A stretch of DNA of 64,000 nucleotides, from positions 1-64,000 of the forward strand of contig JAOUGX010000001.1 of the NCBI GenBank assembly GCA_029865385.1, in the 5' to 3' direction. This document shows, piece after piece, positions 9,073 through 19,101 of this stretch. Made by a program: the position numbers and the translations under genes. Below the pieces are notes generated by a model, which ran no database searches, was not told the origin of the DNA, and saw only the letters and a program-made list of their open reading frames with translations. Each line of letters begins with the position of its first letter. Position 1 is the first letter of the stretch. The stretch is from Gammaproteobacteria bacterium (lineage in GTDB: Bacteria; Pseudomonadota; Gammaproteobacteria; Steroidobacterales; Woeseiaceae).

Positions 9073-12000
9073 TCGCGGCGCTGATTCGCTGGTCGATTCG
9101 CAACCGGATTCTGGTCCTTCTCGCAACTGGATTTCTGGTGGCGTCCGGGCTCTATGCTATTCGCCAGACACCGGTCGATGCATTGCCGGATCTCTCTGAT
9201 GTCCAGGTCATCATCAAGACCTCGTTTCCGGGCCAGGCACCGCAAGTGGTGGAAGACCAGGTGACTTACCCGCTGACGACCGCGATGCTTTCGGTACCGA
9301 AAGCGGTCAACGTGCGCGGCTATTCCTTCTTCGGCGACTCGTACGTCTACATCATCTTCGAGGACGGGACGGACCTGTACTGGGCGCGCTCGCGGGTGCT
9401 GGAGTATTTGAGCCAGGTCACAGGGCAGTTGCCCGACAATGCAAAACCGGCCCTGGGTCCGGACGCGACCGGCGTTGGCTGGATTTACGAGTACGCGCTG
9501 GTCGATCGCAGTGGCCGCCACGATCTGTCGCAACTGCGCAGCATTCAGGACTGGTTCCTGAAATACGAACTGCAAACCGTGCCCGGGGTTGCCGAAGTCG
9601 CCACGATCGGCGGCATGGTCAGGCAGTACCAGGTGGTCGTCGATCCCGACAAATTAAGGGCTTTCGGCATCACGCTCGCCCGGGTTCGAATGGCGATCCA
9701 GTCCGGCAACCAGGAAGCCGGCGGCTCCGTCGTCGAAATGGGCGAGGCCGAGTACATGGTGCGGGCCACGGGTTATCTGCAGAACATCGGCGATCTTTCC
9801 GAAATACCGCTCGGTGTCGACGCCAACGGCACGCCCATCGTGCTTGCCGACATAGCGGAAATTCGCATCGGGCCGCAGATGCGCCGCGGCATTGCTGAAC
9901 TGGATGGCGAAGGAGAAGTGGTTGGTGCGGTTATCGTCCTGCGCTGGGGCGGCAACGCGTCGAAAACCATCGATACGGTCAAGGGCCGTCTCGTCGAACT
10001 GCGGAAAAGCTTGCCGGATGGCGTCGAGATCGTTACCACCTATGACCGCTCGGACCTGATCGAACGCGCCGTCGAAACGCTGAATCGCAAGCTTCTGGAA
10101 GAGTTCCTGGTCGTGGCGCTGGTCTGCGCCGTATTCCTGTTCCACTTTCGTTCTTCACTCGTAGTAATCCTGAGCCTTCCGGTCGGAATTCTGGTCGCCT
10201 TTCTTGTCATGCATTTGCAGGGTATCAACGCAAACATCATGTCGCTTGGCGGCATTGCCATCGCCATTGGTGCGATGGTCGACGCGGCAATCGTAATGAT
10301 CGAGAACGTGCACAAGCACATCGAAAAGGAACCGCTTAACGACGACAATCGCTGGCGCATTATCGGGGACTCCGCGAGCGAAGTCGGGCCGCCGCTGTTT
10401 TTTTCACTGCTGATCATTACCTTAAGTTTCCTGCCCGTGTTCACGCTGGAGGCACAGGAAGGGCGAATGTTTGCGCCGCTGGCGTATACCAAGACCTACG
10501 CGATGGCGGCAGCGGCAGGCTTGTCGGTAACGCTGGTGCCGGTACTGATGGGCTACTTCATTCGCGGCCAGGTGACCCCGGAAATTAAAAATCCGATCAA
10601 CCGGCTGCTGATCGCGACGTATCGCCCGGTCATTCATGCCGTCATTCATTCGCCCAAAACGACCTTGCTGCTGGCTGCAGTGGTTTTGCTGATCGGCATC
10701 TGGCCCGTCAGCAAACTCGGCTCGGAATTCATGCCGCCGCTGGATGAAGGTGACCTGATGTTCATGCCGACAACTTACCCCGGTATATCCGTCGACAAGG
10801 CAAGAGAAATCCTGCAGCAGACGAACCGCCTGATCCGAACGCTGCCCGAAGTAAAGAGCGTCTTCGGCAAGATCGGCAGGGCCGATACCGCGACCGATCC
10901 GGCGCCGCTGACCATGATCGAAACTGTCATTCAGTTCAAGCCACGCGAGCAGTGGCGGCCCGGTAAAACGTCGGACGATCTTCGCGCGGAATTGGATGGT
11001 CTCGTACGCTTGCCGGGACTGACCAATGCCTGGGTCATGCCGATCAAAACCCGAATTGACATGCTGGCGACCGGAATTAAGACACCGGTTGGCATCAAAG
11101 TCGCCGGCCCTGACCTTAAAGTTGTCGAGACAATCGGCAAGGAACTGGAGCGGGTACTGACCAAGGTACAGGGAACAGCCTCGGTTTATTCGGAACGCGT
11201 GGCAGGCGGTCGCTACATTACGGTGGATATCGATCGGCAACGCGCATCGCGCTTTGGGCTCAATATCAATGACGTCCAGGACATCGTGCGCACGGCGGTC
11301 GGCGGCATGAACGTGACACAAACGATCGAGGGGCTGGAACGCTATCCCGTCAATCTGCGTTATCCGCAAAGGGTCCGCGATTCCGTCGAACAGCTGAAAC
11401 TGTTGCCGATAGTTACGCCGCAGGGCGCGCGAATCGCGCTGGCCGATGTAGCCAAAGTCTATGTCGTCGACGGACCACCGATGATAAAGAGTGAAAACGC
11501 GCGACTGAATGGCTGGACGTACGTGGACATCGTCGATCGCGACCTGGGCTCTTTCGTTGCCGAAGCGCAGCGCACCGTCGCCGCGTCGCTGGAGCTGCCG
11601 GCCGGCTATTCGTTGTCGTGGTCCGGACAGTACGAGTACATGGTCAGGGCCAAGGAACGGCTGGCGCTGGTCGGTCCGGTAACGCTCGCGATCATTGTTC
11701 TGTTGCTGTATCTGAGCTTCCGCCGCTTTGCGGAAGTTGCAATCATCATGGGCACTTTGCCGATGGCGCTTATCGGCGGCATCTGGCTGCTGTACCTGCT
11801 GGAGTACGATCTGTCGGTCGCGGTTGGTGTTGGGTTCATTGCGCTCGCCGGAGTTGCGGTCGAAATCGGCGTCATCATGCTGGTGTATCTCAACCAGGCT
11901 ATCGACAGGCACATCGCTTCGTCAGATTCGGAGGGTCGAGCGCTGACAATGCGGGATGTAGAACAGGCGGTTATCGACGGGGCGGTGCTGCGCGTACGCC

Positions 12001-12194
12001 CGATCATGATGACGGTTGCGGCAATCGTCGCCGGCCTGTTACCGATCATGCTGGGTGGGGGAACCGGGTCGGAAGTAATGCGCCGAATCGCCGCGCCCAT
12101 GGTCGGTGGAATGCTGAGCGCGACTGTTCTTACGCTGGTGGTTATTCCGGCGCTGTTTCTCGTGTGGCGTGAACGCGGCCTGAGTGCGAACTAG
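9069..12194 (+). CDS. cusA: Heavy-metal RND efflux pump, CusA/CzcA family
   Basis: This 1041-residue RND transporter is the proton-driven inner-membrane pump of the operon. The TM4 signature GAMVDAAIVMIENVHKH is diagnostic of the HME-RND branch. The RIDMLATGIKTPVGIK segment matches the CusA periplasmic region carrying a copper-site methionine, which favours Cu(I)/Ag(I) over Zn/Co, although substrate is not proven. Twelve membrane helices are expected, with two large periplasmic loops. It is translationally coupled to the adaptor gene (ATGA) and ends the operon. Confidence 0.94.
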   Translation: MIAALIRWSIRNRILVLLATGFLVASGLYAIRQTPVDALPDLSDVQVIIKTSFPGQAPQVVEDQVTYPLTTAMLSVPKAVNVRGYSFFGDSYVYIIFEDGTDLYWARSRVLEYLSQVTGQLPDNAKPALGPDATGVGWIYEYALVDRSGRHDLSQLRSIQDWFLKYELQTVPGVAEVATIGGMVRQYQVVVDPDKLRAFGITLARVRMAIQSGNQEAGGSVVEMGEAEYMVRATGYLQNIGDLSEIPLGVDANGTPIVLADIAEIRIGPQMRRGIAELDGEGEVVGAVIVLRWGGNASKTIDTVKGRLVELRKSLPDGVEIVTTYDRSDLIERAVETLNRKLLEEFLVVALVCAVFLFHFRSSLVVILSLPVGILVAFLVMHLQGINANIMSLGGIAIAIGAMVDAAIVMIENVHKHIEKEPLNDDNRWRIIGDSASEVGPPLFFSLLIITLSFLPVFTLEAQEGRMFAPLAYTKTYAMAAAAGLSVTLVPVLMGYFIRGQVTPEIKNPINRLLIATYRPVIHAVIHSPKTTLLLAAVVLLIGIWPVSKLGSEFMPPLDEGDLMFMPTTYPGISVDKAREILQQTNRLIRTLPEVKSVFGKIGRADTATDPAPLTMIETVIQFKPREQWRPGKTSDDLRAELDGLVRLPGLTNAWVMPIKTRIDMLATGIKTPVGIKVAGPDLKVVETIGKELERVLTKVQGTASVYSERVAGGRYITVDIDRQRASRFGLNINDVQDIVRTAVGGMNVTQTIEGLERYPVNLRYPQRVRDSVEQLKLLPIVTPQGARIALADVAKVYVVDGPPMIKSENARLNGWTYVDIVDRDLGSFVAEAQRTVAASLELPAGYSLSWSGQYEYMVRAKERLALVGPVTLAIIVLLLYLSFRRFAEVAIIMGTLPMALIGGIWLLYLLEYDLSVAVGVGFIALAGVAVEIGVIMLVYLNQAIDRHIASSDSEGRALTMRDVEQAVIDGAVLRVRPIMMTVAAIVAGLLPIMLGGGTGSEVMRRIAAPMVGGMLSATVLTLVVIPALFLVWRERGLSAN

Positions 12195-12255
12195 CTCAGC
12201 AACGCTGCGCAACAGGGTGTTTCGCAGGGACGGGTGCCGATCATTGACGCATGGT

Positions 12256-13515
12256 TTATCGGATCTTCAGACTGGCGCTGTCCACGCGCGCACTGACCAC
12301 TCGCGATTCCGGGTCGCGCGTGTCCGTCCAGGCCAGTATGAGTCCATCGCGCTGGCGAACCATTTGCGGGAAACCGGACATGCGGTTGGCGCCGGTCGTC
12401 GCGATGATCCGCACCGGGCCCCTGTTACCGGATGCATTGACCTGCCGCAGGCAAATCTCGCCTTCATCGTTGTCGCCCATTCTCAACCAGCTCACGACCG
12501 CGACATCGTCCTCCAGCAATTCGACATCGACCCGTCCGATCGGCCGCCCGACATCGATATCGATCGGTGCACCGAATGATTCGCCGGCATCGGATGACCA
12601 CGCCATTTGTACTTGTGTGTCATCGCCCGCCGCCGTGAACCAGGCTACGGCGACGTTATTCTCGCGGGCGCTGATGGCCGGCCCGTTCACCGGGCAGGCC
12701 GCAATTTTCCAACCGTCGTCGGCAACTGCGGTGTCGATTTGCCAGGTACCGCCGCGGGCGCTGATGACATGAATGTCACGGATTTCATCGATGGTGCGGT
12801 TGCGATACACCGCCACCGGTCCGTTCGCTGCGATGGCAACATCGGTCTGGCAACAATCGCAAACTAGTTCATCGACGAGCTGAGGTTTCCGGATCGATCC
12901 GTCCGTGCCGATAATCGCAGAACGAAGAGTCATACCGCTGCCATGCGCATCGGCGCCGGCCTTGCCGTGACCTTCGTTAACATCGCTCGCGGCCATGTTT
13001 CGACCGTCCAGCCAGATCGCGCCAACGGATTCGTCCCAGGCAAACAGGGTGACGAAACCGTGTTCGGTTGCGGTGCCGTCGTCGTGCGGCGTTACGGGCT
13101 GACCCCAGCTTTGGCCTGCATCGCCGGACACGGCGATGGCGACATCATAGGAATACACGCCGCCGGGCCTCCTCGCGAGCCAGTGTGCAGCCCACAATGT
13201 GTCGCTGATCGGGACGACCGACGGGAAATCCGCCCAATTGACGAACCAGTTGTCGCCGCTTGCGACCGTCACCGGTTCCTGCCATGCGTCTTCACCGAGC
13301 GTCGAAACGCGCAGTGCCACGCCGTCGCCGTCGGGCTCGAGCCAGCTCAAAACCGCTTCGCCCCAGACGGTCAGCGAGAGATGCGGCTCCGCGCTGCCGG
13401 TCGCGGCACTGACCGGCAGGAATTCCACGGCGACTGTTTCCTGTGGCGCATCGCCACAGGCCGAGACCAGACTGGCTACGGGCAGCAGCGCGAGGCGTAA
13501 AAGGTATCGATGCAT
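12256..13515 (-). CDS. BNR/sialidase-like repeat lipoprotein
   Basis: This 419-residue protein begins with a lipoprotein signal (MHRYLLRLALLP ... SLVSAC, Cys about 20). It then has repeated beta-propeller-like segments with the S-x-D-x-G-x-x-W pattern of BNR/Asp-box proteins (SGDAGQSWG, SSDAGESFG). That suggests a secreted sialidase-like or glycan-binding propeller; no complete sialidase active site is apparent. The open frame extends far upstream over the neighbouring gene, but the lipobox fixes the start at 13515. It converges with the efflux operon. Confidence 0.78.
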   Translation of the reverse strand: MHRYLLRLALLPVASLVSACGDAPQETVAVEFLPVSAATGSAEPHLSLTVWGEAVLSWLEPDGDGVALRVSTLGEDAWQEPVTVASGDNWFVNWADFPSVVPISDTLWAAHWLARRPGGVYSYDVAIAVSGDAGQSWGQPVTPHDDGTATEHGFVTLFAWDESVGAIWLDGRNMAASDVNEGHGKAGADAHGSGMTLRSAIIGTDGSIRKPQLVDELVCDCCQTDVAIAANGPVAVYRNRTIDEIRDIHVISARGGTWQIDTAVADDGWKIAACPVNGPAISARENNVAVAWFTAAGDDTQVQMAWSSDAGESFGAPIDIDVGRPIGRVDVELLEDDVAVVSWLRMGDNDEGEICLRQVNASGNRGPVRIIATTGANRMSGFPQMVRQRDGLILAWTDTRDPESRVVSARVDSASLKIR

Positions 13516-13677
13516 GTTCGATATTTTCCCGTATCCCTGAGGTAGCGACATCGACAGTGTAAGTGATCGATTAGCGTTTTCGGCAACATTCGATGGCCGC
13601 GTATTCCTGCAATTGCACGCGGCCGACGCTAACACTCGGTACACTTCGTAAAGTATCAGGGTATCTGGAACACGTCG

Positions 13678-15654
13678 ATGCGCGGCAAGGCAACCCGGCA
13701 ATTCACCGATCTGGAAGAAACCGTCGGGCATATTCTGCAGACACTCGGTAACGATTTGGTCGTCGGGCTGCCCTTGGGAATTGGCAAGCCGAATCCGCTG
13801 GTCAACGCCTTGTACCGTCGTGCCTGCAATGATTCGTCGATCAGGCTCAAATTTTTCTCGGCATTGTCGCTGGAGATTCCGCAAGCCGCCAGCGACCTGG
13901 AAGAGCGTTTTCTTCAACCGTTCGTCAAGCGACATTTCGGTGCCGATTATCCGTCGCTGCAATACTTGGTTGACCTGCGGCAGCATCGCTTGCCGGAGAA
14001 CGTAACGGTCTCGGAATTCTACCTGCAATCCGGCGCGTGGCTGGATTCGCCCCACATGCAGCGCAATTACATCAGCAGCAACTACACGCATGTCGCGCGC
14101 GACATGATCGACATGGGAGTGAATCTGGTATTGCAGATGATCGCTGCCGAAGGAGAAGGTGACGATCGTCGATACAGCCTGTCGTCAAACCCGGACGTGA
14201 CGCTCGACCTCGTGCAGCAGCTGAAACACCTGCCACAGCATTCTTTTCTTCTCGTTGCGCAGGTGAATGAAAACCTGCCATTCATGACAGGTGACGCGGA
14301 AGTAGAACGAAACCTTTTCGATGTAATCGTTGACAACCGGGAGCACGACTTCCGCATCTTTTCCCTGCCTCGGTCCAGTGTATCCGTTACCGAATACGCC
14401 ATCGGGACGTACGCCAGTTCGCTGATCCGGGATGGCGGCACGCTGCAGCTGGGAATCGGGGCCCTCGGCGATGCGTTCGTGCGTGCTCTGCAGCTGCGCC
14501 AAAGTGACAACGCCAGTTATCGCCTGCTGCTGGACGCGCTTTGTAATTCCGCTGAAGCGAGACAGACGCTTCGACGCATCGGTGGCGACGAGATCCTGTC
14601 CGAGGGAATCTACGGTGCCAGCGAGATGTTCATGGACGGGTTCATGCACCTGTACCGCTCCGGCATCCTGAAGCGGCGCGCATATGATGATCTCGAGGTT
14701 CAGGCGGCGGCAACAGCAGGCCTGTCGCCGGCAGAGCTGCAGGCGCGCTTTCAGGATCGAGCCGTCCGTGGTGCGCTATTGCACGCTGCATTTTTTCTCG
14801 GTTCGCAGGATTTTTACGACTGGTTGCGTAAATTGACAATGGCGGAGCGAGACGACTTTCAGATGGCCTCGGTCAGCCATGTGAACCAGCTCTATGGAAA
14901 CCAGCAACAGCTCGAACAGTGTCAGCGCCGCGATTCCCGATTCGTCAATACAACGATGAAAATGACGCTGTTGGGTGCTGCCGTTTCCGATGCGCTCGAG
15001 GATCAGCGGTTGGTATCGGGTGTTGGCGGCCAATACAATTTCGTGGCGATGGCGCACGCCCTGAACGGGGGACGATCGATATTGATGCTTCGCAGTGCCC
15101 GCGAATCGAGACAGGGCCGTGAGTCAAACATCGTGTGGAGCTATGGCCACACGACGATTCCGCGCCATCTTCGGGACGTCGTCATTACCGAGTACGGGAT
15201 AGCGGATATTCGTGGCAAGTCCGATGAAGACGTCATTAAAGCGATGTTGGCGGTGGCGGATTCGCGAGATCAGGCGAAGTTGCTTGAGACCGCGAAAGCA
15301 GCGGGCAAACTGGCGACGAATTACGCTATCCCGGCATATCAGCGACGCAACACACCACAGCGGCTGCGCGAGATCTTCGAGTCGACCGCGGCTGCGGATC
15401 ATTTTGTCGGATACCCGTTTGGCTCGGATTTCACCCTGGACGAGCTGAGCGTGCTTGCTGCCCTGAATCATCTGAAAAGAGAATCGGCCAGCATCGCCGG
15501 CAAGCTCCGGATTGCGGCCGCCACAATAAGGGCCAAACCGTCACGACTGACTATTCAACCTATGTTGCGCCGAATGAACCTTGCGTCACCGTCAGGACTC
15601 CGGCAAAGGCTGCAGCGTCGCATGCTGGCTGGCGCGCTACGATCCGACAGGTAG
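13678..15654 (+). CDS. Long-form acetyl-CoA hydrolase/transferase family protein
   Basis: This 658-residue family I CoA-transferase-like protein probably transfers CoA between acetyl-CoA and another acid, or hydrolyses acyl-CoA. It has the GGTLQLGIGALGDA motif, a SEMFMDG segment holding the likely catalytic Glu316, a SGVGGQYNFV glycine-rich loop and the C-terminal TEYGIADIRGKSD signature. It is roughly 200 residues longer than the 430-residue 4-hydroxybutyrate CoA-transferases. The extra length includes an insertion between the Glu segment and the glycine loop. The adjacent V-ATPase operon starts 144 bases later and is not obviously related. Confidence 0.85.
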   Translation: MRGKATRQFTDLEETVGHILQTLGNDLVVGLPLGIGKPNPLVNALYRRACNDSSIRLKFFSALSLEIPQAASDLEERFLQPFVKRHFGADYPSLQYLVDLRQHRLPENVTVSEFYLQSGAWLDSPHMQRNYISSNYTHVARDMIDMGVNLVLQMIAAEGEGDDRRYSLSSNPDVTLDLVQQLKHLPQHSFLLVAQVNENLPFMTGDAEVERNLFDVIVDNREHDFRIFSLPRSSVSVTEYAIGTYASSLIRDGGTLQLGIGALGDAFVRALQLRQSDNASYRLLLDALCNSAEARQTLRRIGGDEILSEGIYGASEMFMDGFMHLYRSGILKRRAYDDLEVQAAATAGLSPAELQARFQDRAVRGALLHAAFFLGSQDFYDWLRKLTMAERDDFQMASVSHVNQLYGNQQQLEQCQRRDSRFVNTTMKMTLLGAAVSDALEDQRLVSGVGGQYNFVAMAHALNGGRSILMLRSARESRQGRESNIVWSYGHTTIPRHLRDVVITEYGIADIRGKSDEDVIKAMLAVADSRDQAKLLETAKAAGKLATNYAIPAYQRRNTPQRLREIFESTAAADHFVGYPFGSDFTLDELSVLAALNHLKRESASIAGKLRIAAATIRAKPSRLTIQPMLRRMNLASPSGLRQRLQRRMLAGALRSDR

Positions 15655-15798
15655 GTGGCCGGTCTGATTTTCAGCCAGTTCGAACAGGAGGCCCGAGCCG
15701 TTTTGTTGCTGCAAAACGCATCGTGGTTGATAGTGCCTGCGTCGCGGTCAGTACTAGTACGAATGTCGGCAAGGGTCCGCAACTTCCACAATTGACGG

Positions 15799-16152
15799 AT
15801 GAATACGAGGACGGATAGCCCCACTTCCGTCAAGACGGCTATATCGGAAGTTCTTGGTGCCGAGCAGGATGTGTTGGCGCAACTGGCAGCATGCGAGAGC
15901 CGGGCGGCGCAGATGCTCGGCGATGCCAGACAGGCCGTTCGGGCAATGGTGCGGCGTATACAACAACGCATCAGTCGCGTTCATGCTGGCTGCGCGGAGA
16001 AAACACGCGTGCTCATCGATCGCATGGAGCGGGACGCCGCCAGCGTCGACACCTGCGAAATTCCGGCTGATGGTGAGAGACAGATACTGCAAGACGCCGT
16101 ATGCGCCGTTGCACAGGATCTGACTACCAAGGATCGCTCCAATGGCGATTGA
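15799..16152 (+). CDS. V/A-type ATPase small coiled-coil subunit (G/H-like)
   Basis: This 117-residue, Ala/Arg-rich helical protein has a predicted coiled coil at about 20-75 and no membrane segment. It opens a nine-gene V/A-type ATPase operon, the place taken by the peripheral-stalk subunit H/G in archaeal and Thermus operons, so it is assigned by position and shape. It would pair with subunit E to form the stator stalk. The stop overlaps the start of the next gene. Sequence similarity alone is too weak to confirm the call. Confidence 0.55.
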   Translation: MNTRTDSPTSVKTAISEVLGAEQDVLAQLAACESRAAQMLGDARQAVRAMVRRIQQRISRVHAGCAEKTRVLIDRMERDAASVDTCEIPADGERQILQDAVCAVAQDLTTKDRSNGD

Positions 16153-16912
16153 ATTTGCCAATGCCCAGGCGCGCGCGCAGGCGCTTCTTGGCGACCGCCT
16201 GTTGCCTGCCGACTGGCAGTTGCTGGAGTCCAGTCGCGGTCTCGCGCAGTACCTGCACGCGGCACGCGGCACGACCCTGGCACCGTTCGTAAAAAATTTC
16301 ACAGCAACATCCACACCACATGTTATCGAGCGTTCTTTGCGCGGCGCGTGGCGGTCGCAGGTGGCGAACGCAAGCCGCTGGTCACCGCCACCGTGGCGGG
16401 CGTCAATACACTGGACGTCGTGGTTGCCGGATTTGCCCGCAATTGCGTATCTGCGAAATGGGGGCACGGTGCTCCCGTGGATGACCGAGGACTTGCAGCT
16501 TGCCGACTTAAGTTTGGCCGAGCCCGATGTACGGCGACGCAGGATAGACGATATCGGCCTCGGAGAAACGAACTCGAGTGGCGGCGTCAGCGATCCACTG
16601 CAGTTGTGGCTAGACCATTGGCAGGCGATGTGGCCCGCTGTCGCTTCAGCACGCCCCGGGCTGCAACGGCTGACTCGGATGCTGTGGACGCATCGACTGG
16701 CGTTGCAGCGGGACAACGTCAAACCAGCGGCCGCGCAAGAAAATCGCGAAAAGCTGCAACAGCGCATTGCAAGACTGATGCGCATGCAAATGCAACAGCC
16801 GCTCACCGTTTTCTGCCACCTGGCCATAACGTCGCTGGAAATGCAGCGCCTGCGCAGCGGCCTTGTCAGGCGTGCGTTTTTCAATGAAATCGATCCGGCG
16901 GGTGTGTCGTGA
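16142..16912 (+). CDS. Putative V/A-type ATPase subunit C-like protein
   Basis: This 256-residue soluble protein lies between the G/H-like gene and subunit I. By elimination it is the candidate for subunit C (AC39/d), the socket joining the central shaft to the c-ring, because no other C gene is in the operon. It is shorter than the usual 320-350 residues and Trp-rich in its first half (WSPPPW, WTSWLPDLP). The C-terminal half is helical and Met/Gln-rich. It overlaps the preceding gene by 11 bases and the following gene by 4. The family call is inference from gene order. Confidence 0.5.
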   Translation: MAIEFANAQARAQALLGDRLLPADWQLLESSRGLAQYLHAARGTTLAPFVKNFTATSTPHVIERSLRGAWRSQVANASRWSPPPWRASIHWTSWLPDLPAIAYLRNGGTVLPWMTEDLQLADLSLAEPDVRRRRIDDIGLGETNSSGGVSDPLQLWLDHWQAMWPAVASARPGLQRLTRMLWTHRLALQRDNVKPAAAQENREKLQQRIARLMRMQMQQPLTVFCHLAITSLEMQRLRSGLVRRAFFNEIDPAGVS

Positions 16913-18756
16913 GCTTGCGCCCCGTTGCTGCAAAATGGTTCGAGATGCTGGTCATGCGCGACGATCTGACGGCGGCAGTCGACGTGCTCGCGCGTTCCGC
17001 GTGCGTTGAACTGCAAAGTCATGCCGAACCGTCCGCACCTCTGCGGATGCGCGAGTGCCGGGACCTGCTCGAAGAATTCGACACGTTGCAAAGCCGCTTC
17101 GGTCATTACTGGCCAGCACGGCCGACGCATTGGCCCGATGAACGCCATGAACCATACGCGATGCTGGAACTCGCGATGAACCGTCTGCGCGCCTGGTCAG
17201 CGGAAGCGGTTGATGTCGTCGATCGAATCGAGATGTTGCGCCACGAGCGCGATGATCTGCTGCTATTGCGGGAACTGTTCGGCGATGGCGATGGATCGCT
17301 TCCCGAGCTGCAACAGTTCACGAGCGCCGGCCCGCTACTCAAGTCCTGCGTGTACGTGCTGGAATCCGATGCCTGGCCGAAAACATTGCCACATTCGGCG
17401 ATCACGCAACGCATCACTACGCCAGGGCACAATTTTCTGCTCGCCTTAGGCCTGCCCGAGGAGATCGCGGCACTGGAAGATGCGCTGAAAATGCAAAAAG
17501 CTCAGCAGATCCGCCTGCCGGACGGGTTGCCGGGAAAATCACGTGACGCGGGCGCGCTGATCAACGAACGGGTCGATGCGGCGAATGTGCAAATTGCTGA
17601 GGCACGCCGCGAATTGACAGCCCTGGATGATCGCCACGAAATCGCCTCGACGCTTGCTGTCGTCGACTTTCTGCGCTGGTACGTCGACAACGTGCCGGAT
17701 CTCGCATCGACCGAGAACTTTGCCTGGATTACCGGCTGGAGCAGCGCGCCCGACGAAGACTCGCTGGTTCGGCTACTTGCCGATGCGAATATCAAGGCGC
17801 TGCTGCGTCTTGCGGAACCGCCCGGCGGATTCGACGCGCCGTTGTTATTGCACAACCCGAAATGGATGCGGCCGTTCGAAATGTTCACGAGCATGCTTGG
17901 TGTGCCGGCTGCCGGCGAAGCGGATCCGACTCGTATCGTTGCCATCGCCAGCCCGCTCATGTTCGGCTTCATGTTCGGCGACGTCGGGCATGGTGCGGTC
18001 GTGCTGCTGGCCGGAATTTTTCTCTCGCGGCGTTTGCCGGCGCTCAGGTTGCTGATTGCCGGTGGTGTGGTGAGCATCGGGTTCGGATTCCTGTTCGGCA
18101 GTATTTTCGGTCTCGAAAATGTCATCCGGCCCTTGTGGATACATCCGATGGAGCAACCGATCCTCATGCTGCTGATCGCGCTCGCCGGTGGCGCCGTGCT
18201 GCTGCTCATCGGCCTGTGCCTCGATGCGATGCAGGCCTACTGGCAACGCAAAGGGCTGCACTGGTGGGAGACCGGCGCGGGACTGTTGCTGTGTTACCTG
18301 GCGCTGCTCGGGTCAATTCGCGAGCCGCGCCTGCTCTGGCTGGCCATATTCGGTGGTGCCTGGTTTGTTATTGGTCACGCCTTTGTTGCGTTGCCTGGCC
18401 GGCGCTTCGCGGCGTCAGGCAAGGCGGCGGCGGAATTCGTCGAGACGCTGCTGCAGTTACTCGTCAACACGATCTCTTTTGTTCGTGTCGGCGCATTCGC
18501 GCTGGCCCATGCAGGCCTGTCGCTGGCTGTTGTTGGGGTAGCCGAAGCGCCGGCGTCGCTCGCCGGCAAGATACTGATTCTGGTTATCGGCAATGCATTG
18601 ATAATCGCACTCGAAGGGCTCGTAGTCGGAATACAAACCACGCGACTCGTGTTGTTCGAGTTCTTTGTCCGTTTTCTGCGGGCCGAAGGCCGGCCTTTCC
18701 GGCCGATTCCGCTGCCCACTTCAAATTCGCCCGAACACCACAGGAGGCCATCATGA
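16909..18756 (+). CDS. atpI: V/A-type ATPase subunit I (stator membrane subunit a)
   Basis: This 615-residue subunit has a cytoplasmic helical half (about 1-330) and a membrane half (about 340-590) with seven or eight helices. The FMFGDVGHG motif at 353-361 is typical of the family. Arg526 in SFVRVGAFALAHAG corresponds to the essential stator arginine that faces the c-ring glutamate, so ion translocation should be intact. The start is GTG, overlapping the upstream stop, and the end overlaps the start of subunit K. Unrelated to the F-ATPase AtpI, despite the shared symbol. Confidence 0.9.
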   Translation: MSLRPVAAKWFEMLVMRDDLTAAVDVLARSACVELQSHAEPSAPLRMRECRDLLEEFDTLQSRFGHYWPARPTHWPDERHEPYAMLELAMNRLRAWSAEAVDVVDRIEMLRHERDDLLLLRELFGDGDGSLPELQQFTSAGPLLKSCVYVLESDAWPKTLPHSAITQRITTPGHNFLLALGLPEEIAALEDALKMQKAQQIRLPDGLPGKSRDAGALINERVDAANVQIAEARRELTALDDRHEIASTLAVVDFLRWYVDNVPDLASTENFAWITGWSSAPDEDSLVRLLADANIKALLRLAEPPGGFDAPLLLHNPKWMRPFEMFTSMLGVPAAGEADPTRIVAIASPLMFGFMFGDVGHGAVVLLAGIFLSRRLPALRLLIAGGVVSIGFGFLFGSIFGLENVIRPLWIHPMEQPILMLLIALAGGAVLLLIGLCLDAMQAYWQRKGLHWWETGAGLLLCYLALLGSIREPRLLWLAIFGGAWFVIGHAFVALPGRRFAASGKAAAEFVETLLQLLVNTISFVRVGAFALAHAGLSLAVVGVAEAPASLAGKILILVIGNALIIALEGLVVGIQTTRLVLFEFFVRFLRAEGRPFRPIPLPTSNSPEHHRRPS

Positions 18757-19100
18757 GAACAAGCAAGGGAGCGGTGCGGGCTGCCGCGTTTCTTACGGCA
18801 CTGACGGCGCTGATAGCGACCGGACTGTTGCTGGCAGCCGGCGCTGAAACTACCGCCGAATCGGCAGTCACGGTGCCGCCGGCGGTTGTGCAATGGGGCA
18901 TGATGGCGGCGGCGCTGGCGGCCGGTGCGTCCGCACTGGGCGCAGCATATGCCGTGGCGCATGTTGGTAGTGCGGCGGTCGGTGCGCTGGCCGAAAAGCC
19001 GGAGCTGCTGGGCCGTCTTCTGATCATGGTCGGTCTCGCGGAAGGTATCGCGATTTACGGCCTGATCGTGGCTATTCTTATCCTCAACCGGATCGGCTGA
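18753..19100 (+). CDS. atpK: V/A-type ATPase subunit K (c-ring proteolipid)
   Basis: This 115-residue protein has an N-terminal hydrophobic segment (about 10-30), then a two-helix hairpin (about 45-78 and 85-111). The ion-binding Glu97 lies in the second hairpin helix, in GLAEGIAIYG. The polar loop AEKPELLG is the expected contact with the shaft. A single hairpin per subunit resembles archaeal K rather than the doubled form. Residues next to Glu97 lack the Ser/Thr of well-known sodium rings, so protons are the more likely ion (inference). AGGAGG lies six bases before the ATG. Confidence 0.9.
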   Translation: MRTSKGAVRAAAFLTALTALIATGLLLAAGAETTAESAVTVPPAVVQWGMMAAALAAGASALGAAYAVAHVGSAAVGALAEKPELLGRLLIMVGLAEGIAIYGLIVAILILNRIG

Positions 19101-19101
19101 T

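Noticed and set aside
10422-11912. Long open frame (496 codons) antisense to the CusA pump gene
   Set aside because: It lies antisense to a well-conserved RND pump, has no family motif or ribosome site, and its composition mirrors the codon bias of the true gene.
13516-14091. Upstream extension of the BNR lipoprotein frame
   Set aside because: The extension is antisense to the acetyl-CoA hydrolase gene, and the lipobox fixes the start at 13515.
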